Below, piece after piece: positions 8,529-18,278 of a stretch of 46,405 nucleotides of DNA. The stretch lies in assembly GCA_015068245.1 (NCBI GenBank), contig SVKU01000005.1, forward strand, positions 78,847-125,251. Direction: 5' to 3'. The position numbers and the translations under genes are program-made. Numbering within the stretch: the first letter of the stretch is position 1; each line of letters begins with the position of its first letter. This DNA comes from Oscillospiraceae bacterium (GTDB lineage: Bacteria > Bacillota > Clostridia > Oscillospirales > Oscillospiraceae). The notes under the pieces were generated by a model. The model saw nothing but the letters and a program-made list of their open reading frames with translations. It made no database searches and was not told where the DNA came from.

Positions 8529-9947
8529 TCAGGCATCAAAGCTGTATCTTACCACAGGAGTACGGGCGGCACGGGTTTCGTCGGGACGTCCGATAGGTGT
8601 GGTATGAGGAGCAGAATGGAGATCCTCGGCATTTTCACGGGCACGCTTGGCTATCTCGATAAACACCTGTGCTGCCTCGTCCATGGTTTCCTTGGACTCA
8701 GTCTCGGTAGGCTCTATCATCAGAGCTTCATGTACTATCAAGGGGAAGTACATCGTGGGGGGATGGATGCCCTCGTCCAGCAATGCCTTGGCAACATCGA
8801 TAGCGGTAACACCGGTTTCCTTTTTCAGGCCTTCCAGAGTCATAACAAACTCGTGCATGCAAATGCTGTCGTAAGCCATGTCGTAGTAAGGAGCCAGCAG
8901 GGTCTTCATGTAGTTTGCATTGAGAACGGCGTTCTCAGCTGCTTCACGAATACCTTCTGCACCCAGAGACAGAATGTAAGTCAGAGCCTTTATAACAACA
9001 TTGAAGTTACCAAAGAAAGCCTTGACCTGACCTACGGAGTCGGGACGATTGCCGCTGCCGCCAAGAACGGAAGTGGGCAGATAAGGCAGCAGGAAATCCT
9101 TGCAGGCAACGGGTCCGGAACCGGGGCCACCGCCGCCGTGAGGAGTTGAGAAAGTTTTGTGGAGATTGCTGTGCATAACATCGAAACCCATGTCGCCGGG
9201 ACGCACAACGCCCATAACAGCGTTGAGGTTTGCACCGTCGTAATAGCACAGACCGCCGGCTTCGTGGACGATCTTTGTAATCTCAAGGATATTTCTGTCG
9301 AACAGGCCAACAGTATTGGGGTTGGTGAGCATCAAGCCTGCAGTATCGTCACCAACGGCTTCTTTCAGCTTTTCGATATCTACCATGCCATATTCGTTGG
9401 AAGGAATGGTGACGGTGGTAAAGCCGCACATGGTGGCGGAGGCGGGATTGGTACCGTGAGCTGCATCGGGGATGATCATCTTGGTGCGCTTGAAATCGCC
9501 TCTTGCGTGATGATAAGCCTTGATGAGCAGCAGACCGGTAAACTCGCCGTGAGCACCGGCAGCGGGCTGGAAGGAAAGTCCGTCAAATCCAAAGATCTCG
9601 CAAAGGAACTTTTCGGCAATGGTAAGGGCTTCCAGACAGCCCTGAACGGTTTCGTCGGGCTGCAGAGGATGGATATTGTTCCAGCCGGGGAGAGCTGCGA
9701 TCTTTTCGTTGAGCTTGGGGTTATATTTCATGGTGCAGGAGCCCAGAGGATAGAATCCGGAGCATACACCATGGCAGCGGCGTGCAAGAGCAGCGTAATG
9801 GCGGCTCAGATCGCCTTCGGAGATCTCAGGCAGCTTGGGAGCTTCGGCACGAAGCATGTCGCCGCCCAGCTTGTATTCGGGAACATCACACTCAGGCAGA
9901 ACCTGATTTCCGCGACCGGCACGGCTTCTTTCAAAGATAAGTTCCAT
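8529..9947 (-). CDS. gcvPB: Glycine dehydrogenase (decarboxylating) subunit 2
   Basis: 472 aa. The PLP-bearing half of the two-subunit P-protein, which decarboxylates glycine and loads aminomethyl onto GcvH. The PLP lysine lies in [19 protein letters not shown], and an upstream substrate-site region is [12 protein letters not shown]. The ATG at 9947 is chosen because GGAGG ends 10 bp before it. The GTG at 9956 would be only one base from the Shine-Dalgarno. The gcvPA stop TGA overlaps this ATG by one base (TGATG), so translation is coupled to give a 1:1 ratio. Confidence 0.96.
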   Translation of the reverse strand: MELIFERSRAGRGNQVLPECDVPEYKLGGDMLRAEAPKLPEISEGDLSRHYAALARRCHGVCSGFYPLGSCTMKYNPKLNEKIAALPGWNNIHPLQPDETVQGCLEALTIAEKFLCEIFGFDGLSFQPAAGAHGEFTGLLLIKAYHHARGDFKRTKMIIPDAAHGTNPASATMCGFTTVTIPSNEYGMVDIEKLKEAVGDDTAGLMLTNPNTVGLFDRNILEITKIVHEAGGLCYYDGANLNAVMGVVRPGDMGFDVMHSNLHKTFSTPHGGGGPGSGPVACKDFLLPYLPTSVLGGSGNRPDSVGQVKAFFGNFNVVIKALTYILSLGAEGIREAAENAVLNANYMKTLLAPYYDMAYDSICMHEFVMTLEGLKKETGVTAIDVAKALLDEGIHPPTMYFPLIVHEALMIEPTETESKETMDEAAQVFIEIAKRARENAEDLHSAPHTTPIGRPDETRAARTPVVRYSFDA

Positions 9948-11266
9948 CAGCAGCACACCTCCTTGATGATTTCCACAGCTTTGTCCAGTTCTTCCTTAGT
10001 GCACATTTCGGTGACACACCAGAGGATAGATCCATCTTCCAGCGGCAGACCGGCAAGGATATTGGCGGCGTCAAGCGCAGCAACGATCTTATCGGAAGCC
10101 ACAGGCATTTCGGTAACGAATTCGTGGAAGAATTCGCCGCTGTATTTCAGCTCAACACCATCAATAGCGGAAAGCTGAGAAGCAAAATAATGAGCCTTGG
10201 ACAGGCAAAGGTTTGCGGCCTGAGCCAGCCCCTTGGGTCCCATAACGGTCATATAAACACCGGCAGTCAGGGCGCACAGTGCTTCGTTGGAGCAGATGTT
10301 GGAAGATGCCTTTTCACGGCGGATATGCTGCTCACGTGCCTGGAGGGTAAGAACGAAAGCGCGATCGCCTCTGGCATCTACTGTCTCGCCGACGATACGG
10401 CCGGGAAGTTTACGGGTAAGCGCATTTGTGGTAGCCATGAAGCCCAGGTAAGGACCACCAAAGCTCATGGACATACCGAGAGGCTGACCTTCGCCAACGG
10501 CAATATCAGCACCCAGTTCACGGGGAGTTTTCATTATGCCCAGTGCAATGGGGTTGCAGCCCATAATGAGCTTTGCGCCAACAGCGTGAACGGCTTCGGC
10601 GATGGCTTCCACGTCCTCAAAAATGCCGTAGAAGTTGGGGCTCTGGACATACAGGCAAGCTGCGTCATCACCCATCAGCTGCTTTACGGCCTCCAAGTCG
10701 GTCTTGCCGTCCTTTTCCGGAACTACGGTAAGTTCGGTATCGGAAGCAAAGCAATAGGTCTTAACGGTGGCGATATACTCGGGGTTGGCGGTGGCGGATA
10801 TAAATGCCTTGACACGCTTGCGCTCCTTGGTCATGGCAACAGCCTCAGCAGCAGCTTCAGCGCCATCATAGACAGATGCGTTGGAAACGTCCATTCCGGT
10901 AAGTTCGCAGATCATGGTCTGGTACTCAAAGATGGACTGGAGAATACCCTGGCTGATCTCAGCCTGATAGGGGGTATAAGCGGTTACAAATTCCTCTTTG
11001 GAGGTTATGTCCTTAACTGCAGAGGGAATGTAGTGATTATAGGAACCTGCGCCGCGCAGAATAGTGCCATAAACCTTGTTGCGTGCGGCCATGGCTTCCA
11101 TCATACGGCTGACTTCCAGTTCGCTCAAAGGAACAGGAAGGTCAAGGCGCTCTTTAAGAAACACTTCAGACGGAACATCGGCAAAAAGCTCATCATAGGA
11201 CTTTACGCCTACAGCTTCAAGCATCTGCTGTTTCTCGTCTTTGGTGGACGGTACATAGCTTGACAT
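9947..11266 (-). CDS. gcvPA: Glycine dehydrogenase (decarboxylating) subunit 1
   Basis: 439 aa, starting [16 protein letters not shown], the typical GcvPA N-terminus. It contains [36 protein letters not shown] and [24 protein letters not shown], all hallmark P-protein motifs. It forms an alpha2beta2 enzyme with GcvPB. It lies third in the operon after gcvH, from which a palindromic element separates it. Confidence 0.96.
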   Translation of the reverse strand: MSSYVPSTKDEKQQMLEAVGVKSYDELFADVPSEVFLKERLDLPVPLSELEVSRMMEAMAARNKVYGTILRGAGSYNHYIPSAVKDITSKEEFVTAYTPYQAEISQGILQSIFEYQTMICELTGMDVSNASVYDGAEAAAEAVAMTKERKRVKAFISATANPEYIATVKTYCFASDTELTVVPEKDGKTDLEAVKQLMGDDAACLYVQSPNFYGIFEDVEAIAEAVHAVGAKLIMGCNPIALGIMKTPRELGADIAVGEGQPLGMSMSFGGPYLGFMATTNALTRKLPGRIVGETVDARGDRAFVLTLQAREQHIRREKASSNICSNEALCALTAGVYMTVMGPKGLAQAANLCLSKAHYFASQLSAIDGVELKYSGEFFHEFVTEMPVASDKIVAALDAANILAGLPLEDGSILWCVTEMCTKEELDKAVEIIKEVCC

Positions 11267-11313
11267 TTATAATACTCACTTTCTAAGAATATGTTTAGCC
11301 TTTTGAATAAACA

Positions 11314-11412
11314 CTGTCATTCTGAGCGATAGCGAAGAATCTTAACCCATAAATTGGGGATTTCTCGTCGGGCACGGTCAGCTGTGCCAACCGTGCCCTC
11401 ACTCGAAATGAC
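11314..11412. repeat. Dispersed palindromic element, GTCATTCCGA family (copy 3)
   Basis: ACTGTCATTCTGAGCGATAG at the left, GGGGATTTCTCGTCGGGCAC in the middle, CTCGAAATGACA at the right, and an inner GGGCACGG.../CCGTGCCC stem. It lies between gcvH and gcvPA. Confidence 0.8.
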
Positions 11413-11426
11413 ATCTGTCTTAAATT

Positions 11427-11810
11427 TTAGTCTTCCTGGCTTGCGATAAAAGCTTCGTACTCGGCAGCAGACATCAGCTGATCGTCGCCGGTAACACTTT
11501 CTACCTTGATCATCCATGCGTCGTATGCGCCTTCGTTGATAAGCTGAGGAGCATCAAGCAGTTCTTCGTTGACAGCAGCAACAGTGCCGCCGATGGGGCT
11601 GACCAGGTCAGAAACGGCCTTGACAGACTCAACGTCGCCAAAAGCTTCGCCTGCAACAACAGGGTCGCCTTCCATGGGCAGGTTAACGAAAACGATGTCG
11701 CCCAGTTCGTCCTGAGCAAAGTCGGTGATACCGACAAGAGCGGTGCCGTCGTCCAGCAGCTTTACCCATTCATGAGATTCGGAATACAGCAGTTCTTCAG
11801 GGGTGATCAT
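11427..11810 (-). CDS. gcvH: Glycine cleavage system H protein
   Basis: 127 aa, typical length. Carries the lipoyl arm that shuttles the aminomethyl group between P, T and L proteins. The lipoylated residue is Lys64 in GDVESVKAVSDL. The N-terminal YSESHEWVKLLDDGTALVGITDFAQDELGDIVFVNLP is the canonical H-protein fold start. The ATG at 11810 has GGAGG 8 bp upstream, so the longer reading MEDLV is rejected. Confidence 0.97.
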   Translation of the reverse strand: MITPEELLYSESHEWVKLLDDGTALVGITDFAQDELGDIVFVNLPMEGDPVVAGEAFGDVESVKAVSDLVSPIGGTVAAVNEELLDAPQLINEGAYDAWMIKVESVTGDDQLMSAAEYEAFIASQED

Positions 11811-11872
11811 AACTAAATCCTCCAATTTAAAGTTTTGTCTTGTATTTTAAAAATTAGATACATATTATCACA

Positions 11873-11962
11873 CTGTCATTTCGAAAGTCAGTTTACTGAC
11901 TGAGAAATCCCCATCTTGAGAAGGGGATCCTTACGCCTGCAAAGCAGGCTCAGGATGACAGC
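11873..11962. repeat. Dispersed palindromic element, GTCATTCCGA family (copy 4)
   Basis: CTGTCATTTCGAAAGTCAG at the left, GAGAAATCCCCATCTTGAGA in the middle, GGATGACAG at the right, with inner CCTGC...GCAGG hairpin. Relative to copies 2 and 3 its inner arms are in the opposite orientation. It lies between gcvT and gcvH. Confidence 0.75.
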
Positions 11963-11971
11963 AAAGCTGAA

Positions 11972-13060
11972 CTAGTTTGCTCTCTTGTAGAAAGGAGTCT
12001 TTATGACTTCAGCAGCCACTCTGCGGCCACGAACGTCTATTTCAACAACGGTGCCGGGTTCTTTATACTCAACGGGAACATAAGCCATGGCAATAGCTCC
12101 GCCGATATAAGGACAATGGGTACCGGAACTTACAAAACCTATCTTTTCGTCGCCGACATAAACATCACAGTGCTCACGGGCGATGCCGCGGCCGGTGATC
12201 TTCAGACCAACACGGCGCATCTTCAGGTTTGCCTTGGCCTCGACCAGAGCAGCCTTGCCGATAAAGTCTTCCTTATCCAGCTTGCAGAAGATACCCAGCA
12301 CAGCCTGATAGGGGTTAATATCTTCAGTCAGCTCATGGCCGTAAAGAGGCATGGCAGCTTCAAGACGCAGGGTATCTCTTGCTCCGAGACCACAGGGGAT
12401 AAGGCCGTCGGCTTCGCCTTCCTTCAGCAGCAGCTTCCACAGGGCAACAACATCTTCTGCTGCGCAGTACAGTTCAAAACCGTCTTCACCGGTGTAGCCG
12501 GTGCGGGAAACGATGCAGGTAATATCGCCAACCTTGCCATCAGCCACAAAAGAATAATTCTTTTCGGGTATCTGCTCGGCGGGAGTGAGGCGGCGGAGTA
12601 TCTCCTCTGCCTTGGGACCCTGCAGAGCGACCTGACCCCAGGCTGCGGAAACGTTTTCTGCAACGCAGTTGCCGGTGACATGCTCAGCGATCCACTTGAA
12701 GTCCTTTTCGGTGTTGGATGCGTTAACAACAAGAAGGTATTCTTCATCGTTCATTTTATAAACTATCAGGTCGTCGATGATGCCGCCGTTTTCAAGGCAC
12801 ATCATGCCGTAACGTGCCTGACCATCGTACATACCGTTGAAATCGTTGGTAAGCAGATTGTTGACATTTTTCAGAGCATCGGCACCCTTGAGGGTAACTT
12901 CGCCCATATGGGATACATCGAAAAGACCGCAGGCTGTACGAACAGCCATGTGCTCGGCAATAACGCCGGAATACTGGACGGGCATCAGAAATCCGCCAAA
13001 AGGCACGATCTTCGCTCCCATTTCCACATGGGTGTCATACAGAGGAGTTTTAAGTTCCAT
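11972..13060 (-). CDS. gcvT: Aminomethyltransferase (glycine cleavage T protein)
   Basis: 362 aa, the normal T-protein size. Transfers the methylene of aminomethyl-GcvH to tetrahydrofolate and releases ammonia. Motifs: TPLYDTHVEMGAKIVPFGGFLMPVQYSGVIAEH, GLFDVSHMGEV with the catalytic-region Asp in DVSHMGE, LGARDTLRLEAAMPLYGHEL, and a C-terminal GTVVEIDVRGRRV barrel. The ATG at 13060 with AGGA upstream is chosen. The in-frame start at 13135 falls inside the promoter. It is the first gene of gcvT-gcvH-gcvPA-gcvPB-lpdA. Confidence 0.96.
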   Translation of the reverse strand: MELKTPLYDTHVEMGAKIVPFGGFLMPVQYSGVIAEHMAVRTACGLFDVSHMGEVTLKGADALKNVNNLLTNDFNGMYDGQARYGMMCLENGGIIDDLIVYKMNDEEYLLVVNASNTEKDFKWIAEHVTGNCVAENVSAAWGQVALQGPKAEEILRRLTPAEQIPEKNYSFVADGKVGDITCIVSRTGYTGEDGFELYCAAEDVVALWKLLLKEGEADGLIPCGLGARDTLRLEAAMPLYGHELTEDINPYQAVLGIFCKLDKEDFIGKAALVEAKANLKMRRVGLKITGRGIAREHCDVYVGDEKIGFVSSGTHCPYIGGAIAMAYVPVEYKEPGTVVEIDVRGRRVAAEVIKTPFYKRAN

Positions 13061-13106
13061 ATGATATTGATTCCTTTCAACTATGGTGATTTGAATTTCC
13101 GATTTG

Positions 13107-13135
13107 AGTATATGTGCCCCATCAACTTTCGTCAA
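13107..13135 (-). promoter_or_regulatory. Promoter of the glycine cleavage operon
   Basis: Minus strand: -35 TTGACG (13130-13135), 17 bp, -10 TATACT (13107-13112). The leader is only about 40 nt, too short for a glycine riboswitch. Confidence 0.8.
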
Positions 13136-13202
13136 TAGGCATTTTAAATAATAAAGCTAATTTTCTGCCAGTCTTATTTGCAAGGTTGACAAATGGGTGA
13201 TT

Positions 13203-14411
13203 TTAATACCTTCTGACCTGAGGGATCGCCTCTGCCTGATAGTCGATAAGCTCGCCTATAAGGCGGTTAGAGATAAGCATGCCCTGGGGAGTAAGTCTCC
13301 ATCGTCCGTCATTTTTTTCTGCCCAGCCTTCAGTCTCATACTGGTTCATCAGTTCTTCGATACGGTCAAAGGGCATAAGGAAAGTTTTTCTGTATTCTTC
13401 TTCTTCAATACCTTCGGCGAGGCGCAGCCGAAGCATCAGATATTCCCCTGCTCTTTCACGCAGAGGAACGTCCTCACATTCAGATACTATGATACCCTGT
13501 TCGGTAACGCCTTTGATATACGCTCCCAGGTCGCTGACATAGGTATATCTTCTGCTGCCGAAGTCGGACGCCGCAGAGGGGCCAAAGCCCATGTATTCAC
13601 CGGTTTTCCAGTATTTCAGGTTATGCTTTGATTCACGTCCGGGCAGGCAGAAGTTTGATATTTCATACTGCTGATATCCGCTGGACTCCAGCATGTCAAC
13701 GCAGTACAGATACATATCCGCCTGAGCATCATCGTCCGGCAGAATAATGGCATCCTGATACTCGTAAAGCGGAGTTCCCTCCTGAATGGTCAGCGCATAG
13801 GCAGAAATGTGGTCAGGTTTCAGATCCACCGCATTTTTCAGGCAGGTTGCCCAGCCGGCTTTTGTCTGGGTAGGCAAGCCAAACATCAGGTCGATGCTGA
13901 TATTGTCGAACCCTGCGGCACGGGCGTTTTCAACCGCCTCTTTGGCGTGCTGGAAATTGTGGGGACGTCCGAGAGAGTGAAGAATATCATCGTTATCGCT
14001 CTGAACACCAATGGAAATACGGTTGAAACCGCCCCTTTTCAGCCGGTTAAGTCCGTTTACCGTCAGACTGTCGGGGTTAGCCTCAAGGGTTATCTCGGCG
14101 TCTTTGGCAATGTGGAACCTTTTGCCCAGTTCGCCCAGCACTTCGCAAAGCCTGTCGGCTCCGAAGAAGCTGGGAGTACCGCCGCCAAAGTATACAGTAT
14201 CCACCACATATCCGGATGCTCTTTTGCCTGCTTCCTTGAAGTGCTCTGCCAAAGCTTTCTGATACTGGGTAAAAAGCTCTTTGTTTCTGGCTCCGCCCAG
14301 AGAATAGAAATCGCAGTATTCGCATTTGCTGCGGCAGAACGGAATATGGATATATATGCCCAGACTCTTCGTTTCAGTCTGCTGCTGTTGTTGTTTTTTG
14401 AATAGTTGCAT
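13203..14411 (-). CDS. hemW: Radical SAM heme chaperone HemW
   Basis: 402 aa. The radical-SAM cluster is CRSKCEYCDF, in the HemW-type setting GIYIHIPFCRSKCEYCDFYS. A further motif is VYFGGGTPS. The C-terminal HemW domain includes YEISNFCLPGRESKHNLKYW and GFGPSAASD. HemW binds heme and delivers it to respiratory proteins. It is often annotated as coproporphyrinogen III oxidase, which its cluster CxxxCxxC (not CxxxCxxCxC) argues against. In Firmicutes it commonly follows lepA, as here. An N-terminal poly-Q stretch (QQQQQ) is unusual. Confidence 0.93.
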   Translation of the reverse strand: MQLFKKQQQQQTETKSLGIYIHIPFCRSKCEYCDFYSLGGARNKELFTQYQKALAEHFKEAGKRASGYVVDTVYFGGGTPSFFGADRLCEVLGELGKRFHIAKDAEITLEANPDSLTVNGLNRLKRGGFNRISIGVQSDNDDILHSLGRPHNFQHAKEAVENARAAGFDNISIDLMFGLPTQTKAGWATCLKNAVDLKPDHISAYALTIQEGTPLYEYQDAIILPDDDAQADMYLYCVDMLESSGYQQYEISNFCLPGRESKHNLKYWKTGEYMGFGPSAASDFGSRRYTYVSDLGAYIKGVTEQGIIVSECEDVPLRERAGEYLMLRLRLAEGIEEEEYRKTFLMPFDRIEELMNQYETEGWAEKNDGRWRLTPQGMLISNRLIGELIDYQAEAIPQVRRY

Positions 14412-14455
14412 AGGTTTGACCTTTCAAATTTTCTGTCATTGAAAAAATCAGAGTG

Positions 14456-14531
14456 TATGGCGGGGACTTGCTCCCGCCGCTATTGAGATTTGCAATTTCG
14501 TTACACGGCGGGAGCAAGCCCCCGCCCTACG
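14456..14531. repeat. Dispersed palindromic element, GGCGGGGGCTTGC family (copy 1)
   Basis: Left arm ATGGCGGGGACTTGCTCCCG, right arm CGGGAGCAAGCCCCCGCCCT, loop of about 26 bp. It lies between lepA and hemW. Copy 2 is at 25896-25972. Confidence 0.8.
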
Positions 14532-14541
14532 GATGCAATTC

Positions 14542-16353
14542 TTACTCGTCCAGCTTGAGTACCGCCATGAAGGCTTCCTGAGGCACCTGAACGGTACCAA
14601 AGCTGCGCATACGCTTCTTGCCTTCCTTCTGCTTTTCCAGCAGCTTCTTTTTACGGGTGATGTCACCGCCGTAACACTTGGCAAGCACGTCCTTACGGAC
14701 AGCCTTGATAGTCTCGCGGGCAATTATCTTGCCGCCGATGGCCGCCTGAACAGGTATCTCAAACTGCTGACGGGGAATGTGCTCCTTCAGCTTTTCGGTT
14801 ATCTTTCTGGCTCTGGGATAGGCCTTGTCTGCATGAACGATGAAAGACAAAGCGTCGATAAGGTCGCCGTTGAGCAGGATATCCAGCTTCACCAGCTTTG
14901 ACTGACGATAGCCGGAAAGTTCATAGTCCAAAGACGCATAACCTCTGGTCCGGGATTTCAGGCTGTCGAAAAAGTCGTAGATTATCTCGTTTAAAGGCAA
15001 GTCGTAATGCAGTTCAACACGGGTGGTGTCGAGATAATTCATGTTCTTGAACTCGCCGCGTCGTTCCTGGCACAGTTCCATGATATTACCCACATACTCA
15101 GTAGGCGTGAGGATAGTGGCATTGACAAAGGGTTCCTCTGCCAGTTCGATATCCTCAGGCTTGGGATAGTTCAACGGGTTGTCGCACATGATTACTTCGC
15201 CGCTGGTCATGGTAAGGCGGTAAACAACGCTGGGCGCGGTGGTTATAAGGTCAAGATTGTATTCCCGCTCCAGACGTTCCTGAATGATCTCCATATGCAG
15301 CAGTCCAAGGAAACCGCATCTGAACCCAAACCCAAGAGCAGCAGTCGTCTCCGGCTCATAGGTCAAAGACGCATCGTTCAGCTTCAGCTTTTCAAGGGCG
15401 TCACGCAGGTCGGGATACTTGGCACCGTCTGCCGGGTAAACGCCGGAGAACACCATGGACTGAACTTCGCGGTAACCGGGCAGGGGTTCGGAAGCCTTGT
15501 TATCCGCCCATGTCACAGTGTCACCCACCTGAGTGTCGGCCACATTCTTGATGCTGGCGGTGAAATAGCCGACTTCGCCGGCGGTAAGACCTTCTGCCAG
15601 AGGTTCCATGCCGAAAGGACGCAGGCAGCCTACCTGGACAACCTTGTATTCGGCACCGGAAGCCATCATATGAACGGTATCCCCTGCTTTAAGGGTTCCG
15701 TCCATAACACGAATGTAGACGACAACGCCAAGATAGCTGTCGTACTGGCTGTCGAATATCAAAGCTCTCAAAGGAGCGTTTTCGTCACCGTTGGGAGCCG
15801 GCACCTTTTCTACTATCTCTTCAAGCACGGCTTCAATATTGATATCCATTTTTGCAGATATCTCCGGGCTGTCCATGGCATCAAGACCGATGATGTCTTC
15901 AATCTCCTGCTTGGCATGCTGAGGGTCAGCGCCGGGCAGGTCAATTTTGTTGATAACAGGCAGCACCTCAAGTCCTGCATCTATGGCAAGATAGGTATTT
16001 GCCAAAGTCTGAGCTTCTATGCCCTGAGAAGCGTCCACAACAAGCACCGCACCCTCGCAGGCAGCAAGGCTGCGGGAAACTTCGTAGTTAAAGTCAACGT
16101 GACCCGGGGTGTCGATAAGGTTCAGCTGATATGTTTCGCCGTCGTTTGCGTTATATTCCAGTTTAACGGCACGGGCCTTGATGGTTATGCCGCGTTCTTT
16201 TTCCAGATCCATGCTGTCCAGGATCTGACCTTCTGTCATTTCTCTTTTTTCCACAGTGCCGCAGTGCTCAAGCAGGCGGTCTGCCAGAGTGGATTTGCCG
16301 TGGTCTATATGGGCAACAATGGAAAAGTTTCTGATTTTGCTTTTATCACTCAA
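14542..16353 (-). CDS. lepA: Elongation factor 4 (LepA)
   Basis: 603 aa, full length. A ribosome-associated translational GTPase. G1 is [10 protein letters not shown]2 region GITIKA, G3 DTPGHVDF, G4 NKIDLPGA. The LepA-specific C-terminus includes [50 protein letters not shown], which is diagnostic against EF-G. The upstream neighbour is an XRE regulator in the same direction and the downstream one hemW. The 90-bp gap before lepA holds an imperfect palindrome (TGCTGTTGTTCCG...CGGAACGGCAGCA). Confidence 0.98.
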   Translation of the reverse strand: MSDKSKIRNFSIVAHIDHGKSTLADRLLEHCGTVEKREMTEGQILDSMDLEKERGITIKARAVKLEYNANDGETYQLNLIDTPGHVDFNYEVSRSLAACEGAVLVVDASQGIEAQTLANTYLAIDAGLEVLPVINKIDLPGADPQHAKQEIEDIIGLDAMDSPEISAKMDINIEAVLEEIVEKVPAPNGDENAPLRALIFDSQYDSYLGVVVYIRVMDGTLKAGDTVHMMASGAEYKVVQVGCLRPFGMEPLAEGLTAGEVGYFTASIKNVADTQVGDTVTWADNKASEPLPGYREVQSMVFSGVYPADGAKYPDLRDALEKLKLNDASLTYEPETTAALGFGFRCGFLGLLHMEIIQERLEREYNLDLITTAPSVVYRLTMTSGEVIMCDNPLNYPKPEDIELAEEPFVNATILTPTEYVGNIMELCQERRGEFKNMNYLDTTRVELHYDLPLNEIIYDFFDSLKSRTRGYASLDYELSGYRQSKLVKLDILLNGDLIDALSFIVHADKAYPRARKITEKLKEHIPRQQFEIPVQAAIGGKIIARETIKAVRKDVLAKCYGGDITRKKKLLEKQKEGKKRMRSFGTVQVPQEAFMAVLKLDE

Positions 16354-16444
16354 GTGAGGTCACCTCTTATCGTCTGCTGTTGTTCCGAAGTCGGGCGAAG
16401 GGTCACGCCGGGCTTTGCGAGTACGGAACGGCAGCAAAGTGTTG

Positions 16445-17074
16445 TCAAATCTTCTTGATTCTCATACCGGCGCAGTACAGAACCTGCATTAGAGATTGGT
16501 AAAGCTCGGGGTATTTTTCGTCCAGGTCACGGATCGGCGAATACTCCGTATCTGCCAGTTGACGCACCACACTCAGTTCTGCACGCTTCATGGCAGCGTC
16601 TGCCGCAAGTTCAATATTAGCATCGCTGATATCCGCCAGCTTATCCGCCTCCTGCGGAGCCAGGTCTCTGACAAGCCTGTAAACAGCCATAGAGAAGCAG
16701 GCAAACGCATCGTTTACCAGCTGTCTGCTGCCAACCTCGCTCAGCATCTGCCCTATCATGGCTATGGAATCCGACAGCAGACGGCGGTCGATTTCCGTCA
16801 GCTCGTCCAGTTCAAACTCAGCGGAGTTGGCTTCGGTACGCATGGGTATACCGGGTTGTTCGGTTCTCTGGCTGCTTCTGCCCAGCATATAGTCCGATGA
16901 CACCCGGTAATAATCGCAGGCCCGGCACAAAAACTCCAGACCGGGTTCACGGATACCGTTTTCATAGTGGGACAGCAAAGCCTGGGATACGCCCAGATCA
17001 GCAGCAGCCTTGCGCTGGCTGACGCCTTTTGCCTGCCGCAGTTTGGCAAGGGTCGAAGAAAACGCAACAGCCAT
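16445..17074 (-). CDS. XRE-family transcriptional regulator
   Basis: 209 aa. The N-terminal helix-turn-helix (about 8-62) reads LAKLRQAKGVSQRKAAADLGVSQALLSHYENGIREPGLEFLCRACDYYRVSSDYMLGRS, a Cro/C1 type. The C-terminal 130 residues are a helical domain with no recognised signature. The ATG at 17074 is chosen because AGGAG lies 10 bp upstream; a GTG 12 bp earlier overlaps the Shine-Dalgarno. It precedes lepA-hemW in the same direction. Its targets cannot be told from the sequence; the divergent pta is one candidate. Confidence 0.8.
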   Translation of the reverse strand: MAVAFSSTLAKLRQAKGVSQRKAAADLGVSQALLSHYENGIREPGLEFLCRACDYYRVSSDYMLGRSSQRTEQPGIPMRTEANSAEFELDELTEIDRRLLSDSIAMIGQMLSEVGSRQLVNDAFACFSMAVYRLVRDLAPQEADKLADISDANIELAADAAMKRAELSVVRQLADTEYSPIRDLDEKYPELYQSLMQVLYCAGMRIKKI

Positions 17075-17130
17075 GTCTATCCCCACTCCTTTCCTTTTTC
17101 TTACATCTTAAATTGGGACAATATACAGAT

Positions 17131-17158
17131 AGTATACCATACCACGTCGGCTTGTAAA
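17131..17158 (-). promoter_or_regulatory. Promoter of the XRE-lepA-hemW group
   Basis: Minus strand: -35 TTTACA (17153-17158), 16 bp, -10 TATACT (17131-17136). Confidence 0.6.
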
Positions 17159-17201
17159 GAAAAAGTTGATTGAAATTGGGCTATTTTGGTGAATTTTTAG
17201 C

Positions 17202-17230
17202 TTGAAGTACAGCCTTTGCTGTGATACTCT
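17202..17230 (+). promoter_or_regulatory. Promoter of pta
   Basis: TTGAAG (17202-17207), 17 bp, TACTCT (17225-17230), about 40 bp before the pta start codon. Confidence 0.55.
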
Positions 17231-17269
17231 TAAAAGGATGAAAACAAATAATTTGGAGGTCATTATTTC

Positions 17270-18232
17270 ATGTTTGATAAGCTTATTGAAACTCTGAAGT
17301 CCAACCCCCTCAAGACCCTCGTATTCACCGAAGGTTCTGACGCCCGTATCCTCGAAGCTTCCGCTCAGCTGCTGAAGGAAGGCTTCCTGAAGCCCATTCT
17401 GGTCGGCAATGTTGACGAAGTCAAGGCCGCTGCCGAAAAGGGCGGTTTCGACATCACCGGTGCCGAGATCATCGACCCCGAAACCTACGAAGGCATGGAC
17501 GCCATGGTCGAAAAGATGGTCGAGCTCCGCAAGGGCAAAATGAGCCCCGAAGACTGCCGCAAGAACCTGCTCAAGGGCAACTACTTCGGCACTATGCTGG
17601 TTAAGATGGGTATTGCCGACTGCCTGCTGGGCGGCGCAACCTACTCCACCGCCGACACCGTACGTCCTGCTCTGCAGCTCATTAAGACCAAGCCCGGCAA
17701 CAGCATCGTTTCCTCCTGCTTCATCATGGTCAAGGGCGACGAACGTCTGGCTATGGGCGACTGCGCCATCAATATCCATCCCTCCGAAGACGATCTGGTA
17801 GAGATCGCCAAGGAAACCGCTGCCTGCGCCAAGACCTTCGGCATCGATCCCAAGGTTGCTTTCCTGTCCTTCTCCACCAAGGGTTCCGCTAAGGACGACA
17901 GCGTAACTCTGGTTCAGAACGCCGTTGCCAAGGCCAAGGAAGTCATCACCGACGTTCCCGTTGACGGCGAAATGCAGTTCGACGCCGCTGTCAACCCCAC
18001 CGTTGGCCAGCTGAAGTTCCCCGGCTCCCCTGTTGCAGGTTATGCCAACACCTTCATCTTCCCCGACGTTACCGCCGGCAACATCGGCTACAAGATCGCT
18101 GCCCGTCTGGGTGGTTACGCCGCTTACGGCCCCATTCTGCTGGGTCTGAATGCTCCCATCAACGACCTGTCCCGCGGCTGCGTAGCCGACGAGGTCTACA
18201 AGATGGCCATCATCACCGCCGCTCTTGCATAA
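17270..18232 (+). CDS. pta: Phosphate acetyltransferase
   Basis: 320 aa, the short class I form. Interconverts acetyl-CoA and acetyl-phosphate in the acetate/ATP pathway. Motifs: LVFTEGSDARILEASAQLL at the N-terminus, ADCLLGGATYSTADTVRPALQLI, SSCFIMV, SFSTKGSAKDDSVTLVQNA, and NTFIFPDVTAGNIGYKIAARLGGYAAYGPILLGLNAPINDLSRGC. Ribosome binding site GGAGG 10 bp before the ATG. No ackA is adjacent, which is unusual but not rare. Codon use is strongly biased (GGC, CTG, AAG), suggesting high expression. Confidence 0.96.
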   Translation: MFDKLIETLKSNPLKTLVFTEGSDARILEASAQLLKEGFLKPILVGNVDEVKAAAEKGGFDITGAEIIDPETYEGMDAMVEKMVELRKGKMSPEDCRKNLLKGNYFGTMLVKMGIADCLLGGATYSTADTVRPALQLIKTKPGNSIVSSCFIMVKGDERLAMGDCAINIHPSEDDLVEIAKETAACAKTFGIDPKVAFLSFSTKGSAKDDSVTLVQNAVAKAKEVITDVPVDGEMQFDAAVNPTVGQLKFPGSPVAGYANTFIFPDVTAGNIGYKIAARLGGYAAYGPILLGLNAPINDLSRGCVADEVYKMAIITAALA

Positions 18233-18247
18233 TTGAGTACATATAAT

Positions 18248-18278
18248 ATCAGCCGCGAGAAATCGCGGCTGATGCTTT
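18248..18278 (+). terminator. Terminator of pta
   Basis: Hairpin ATCAGCCGCGA-GAAA-TCGCGGCTGAT followed by GCTTTAA. It ends exactly where the CRISPR array begins and isolates the array from pta read-through. Confidence 0.8.

Noticed and set aside
13061-13135. N-terminal extension of gcvT
   Set aside because: It spans the -35/-10 promoter and has no ribosome binding site; the family starts at the MELKTPLYD methionine.
13061-13202. Glycine riboswitch before the gcv operon
   Set aside because: The predicted leader is about 40 nt and no tandem aptamer is visible.
15007-16458. 483-aa plus-strand frame
   Set aside because: Antisense shadow of lepA, which has every GTPase motif; the shadow has no ribosome binding site or domain.
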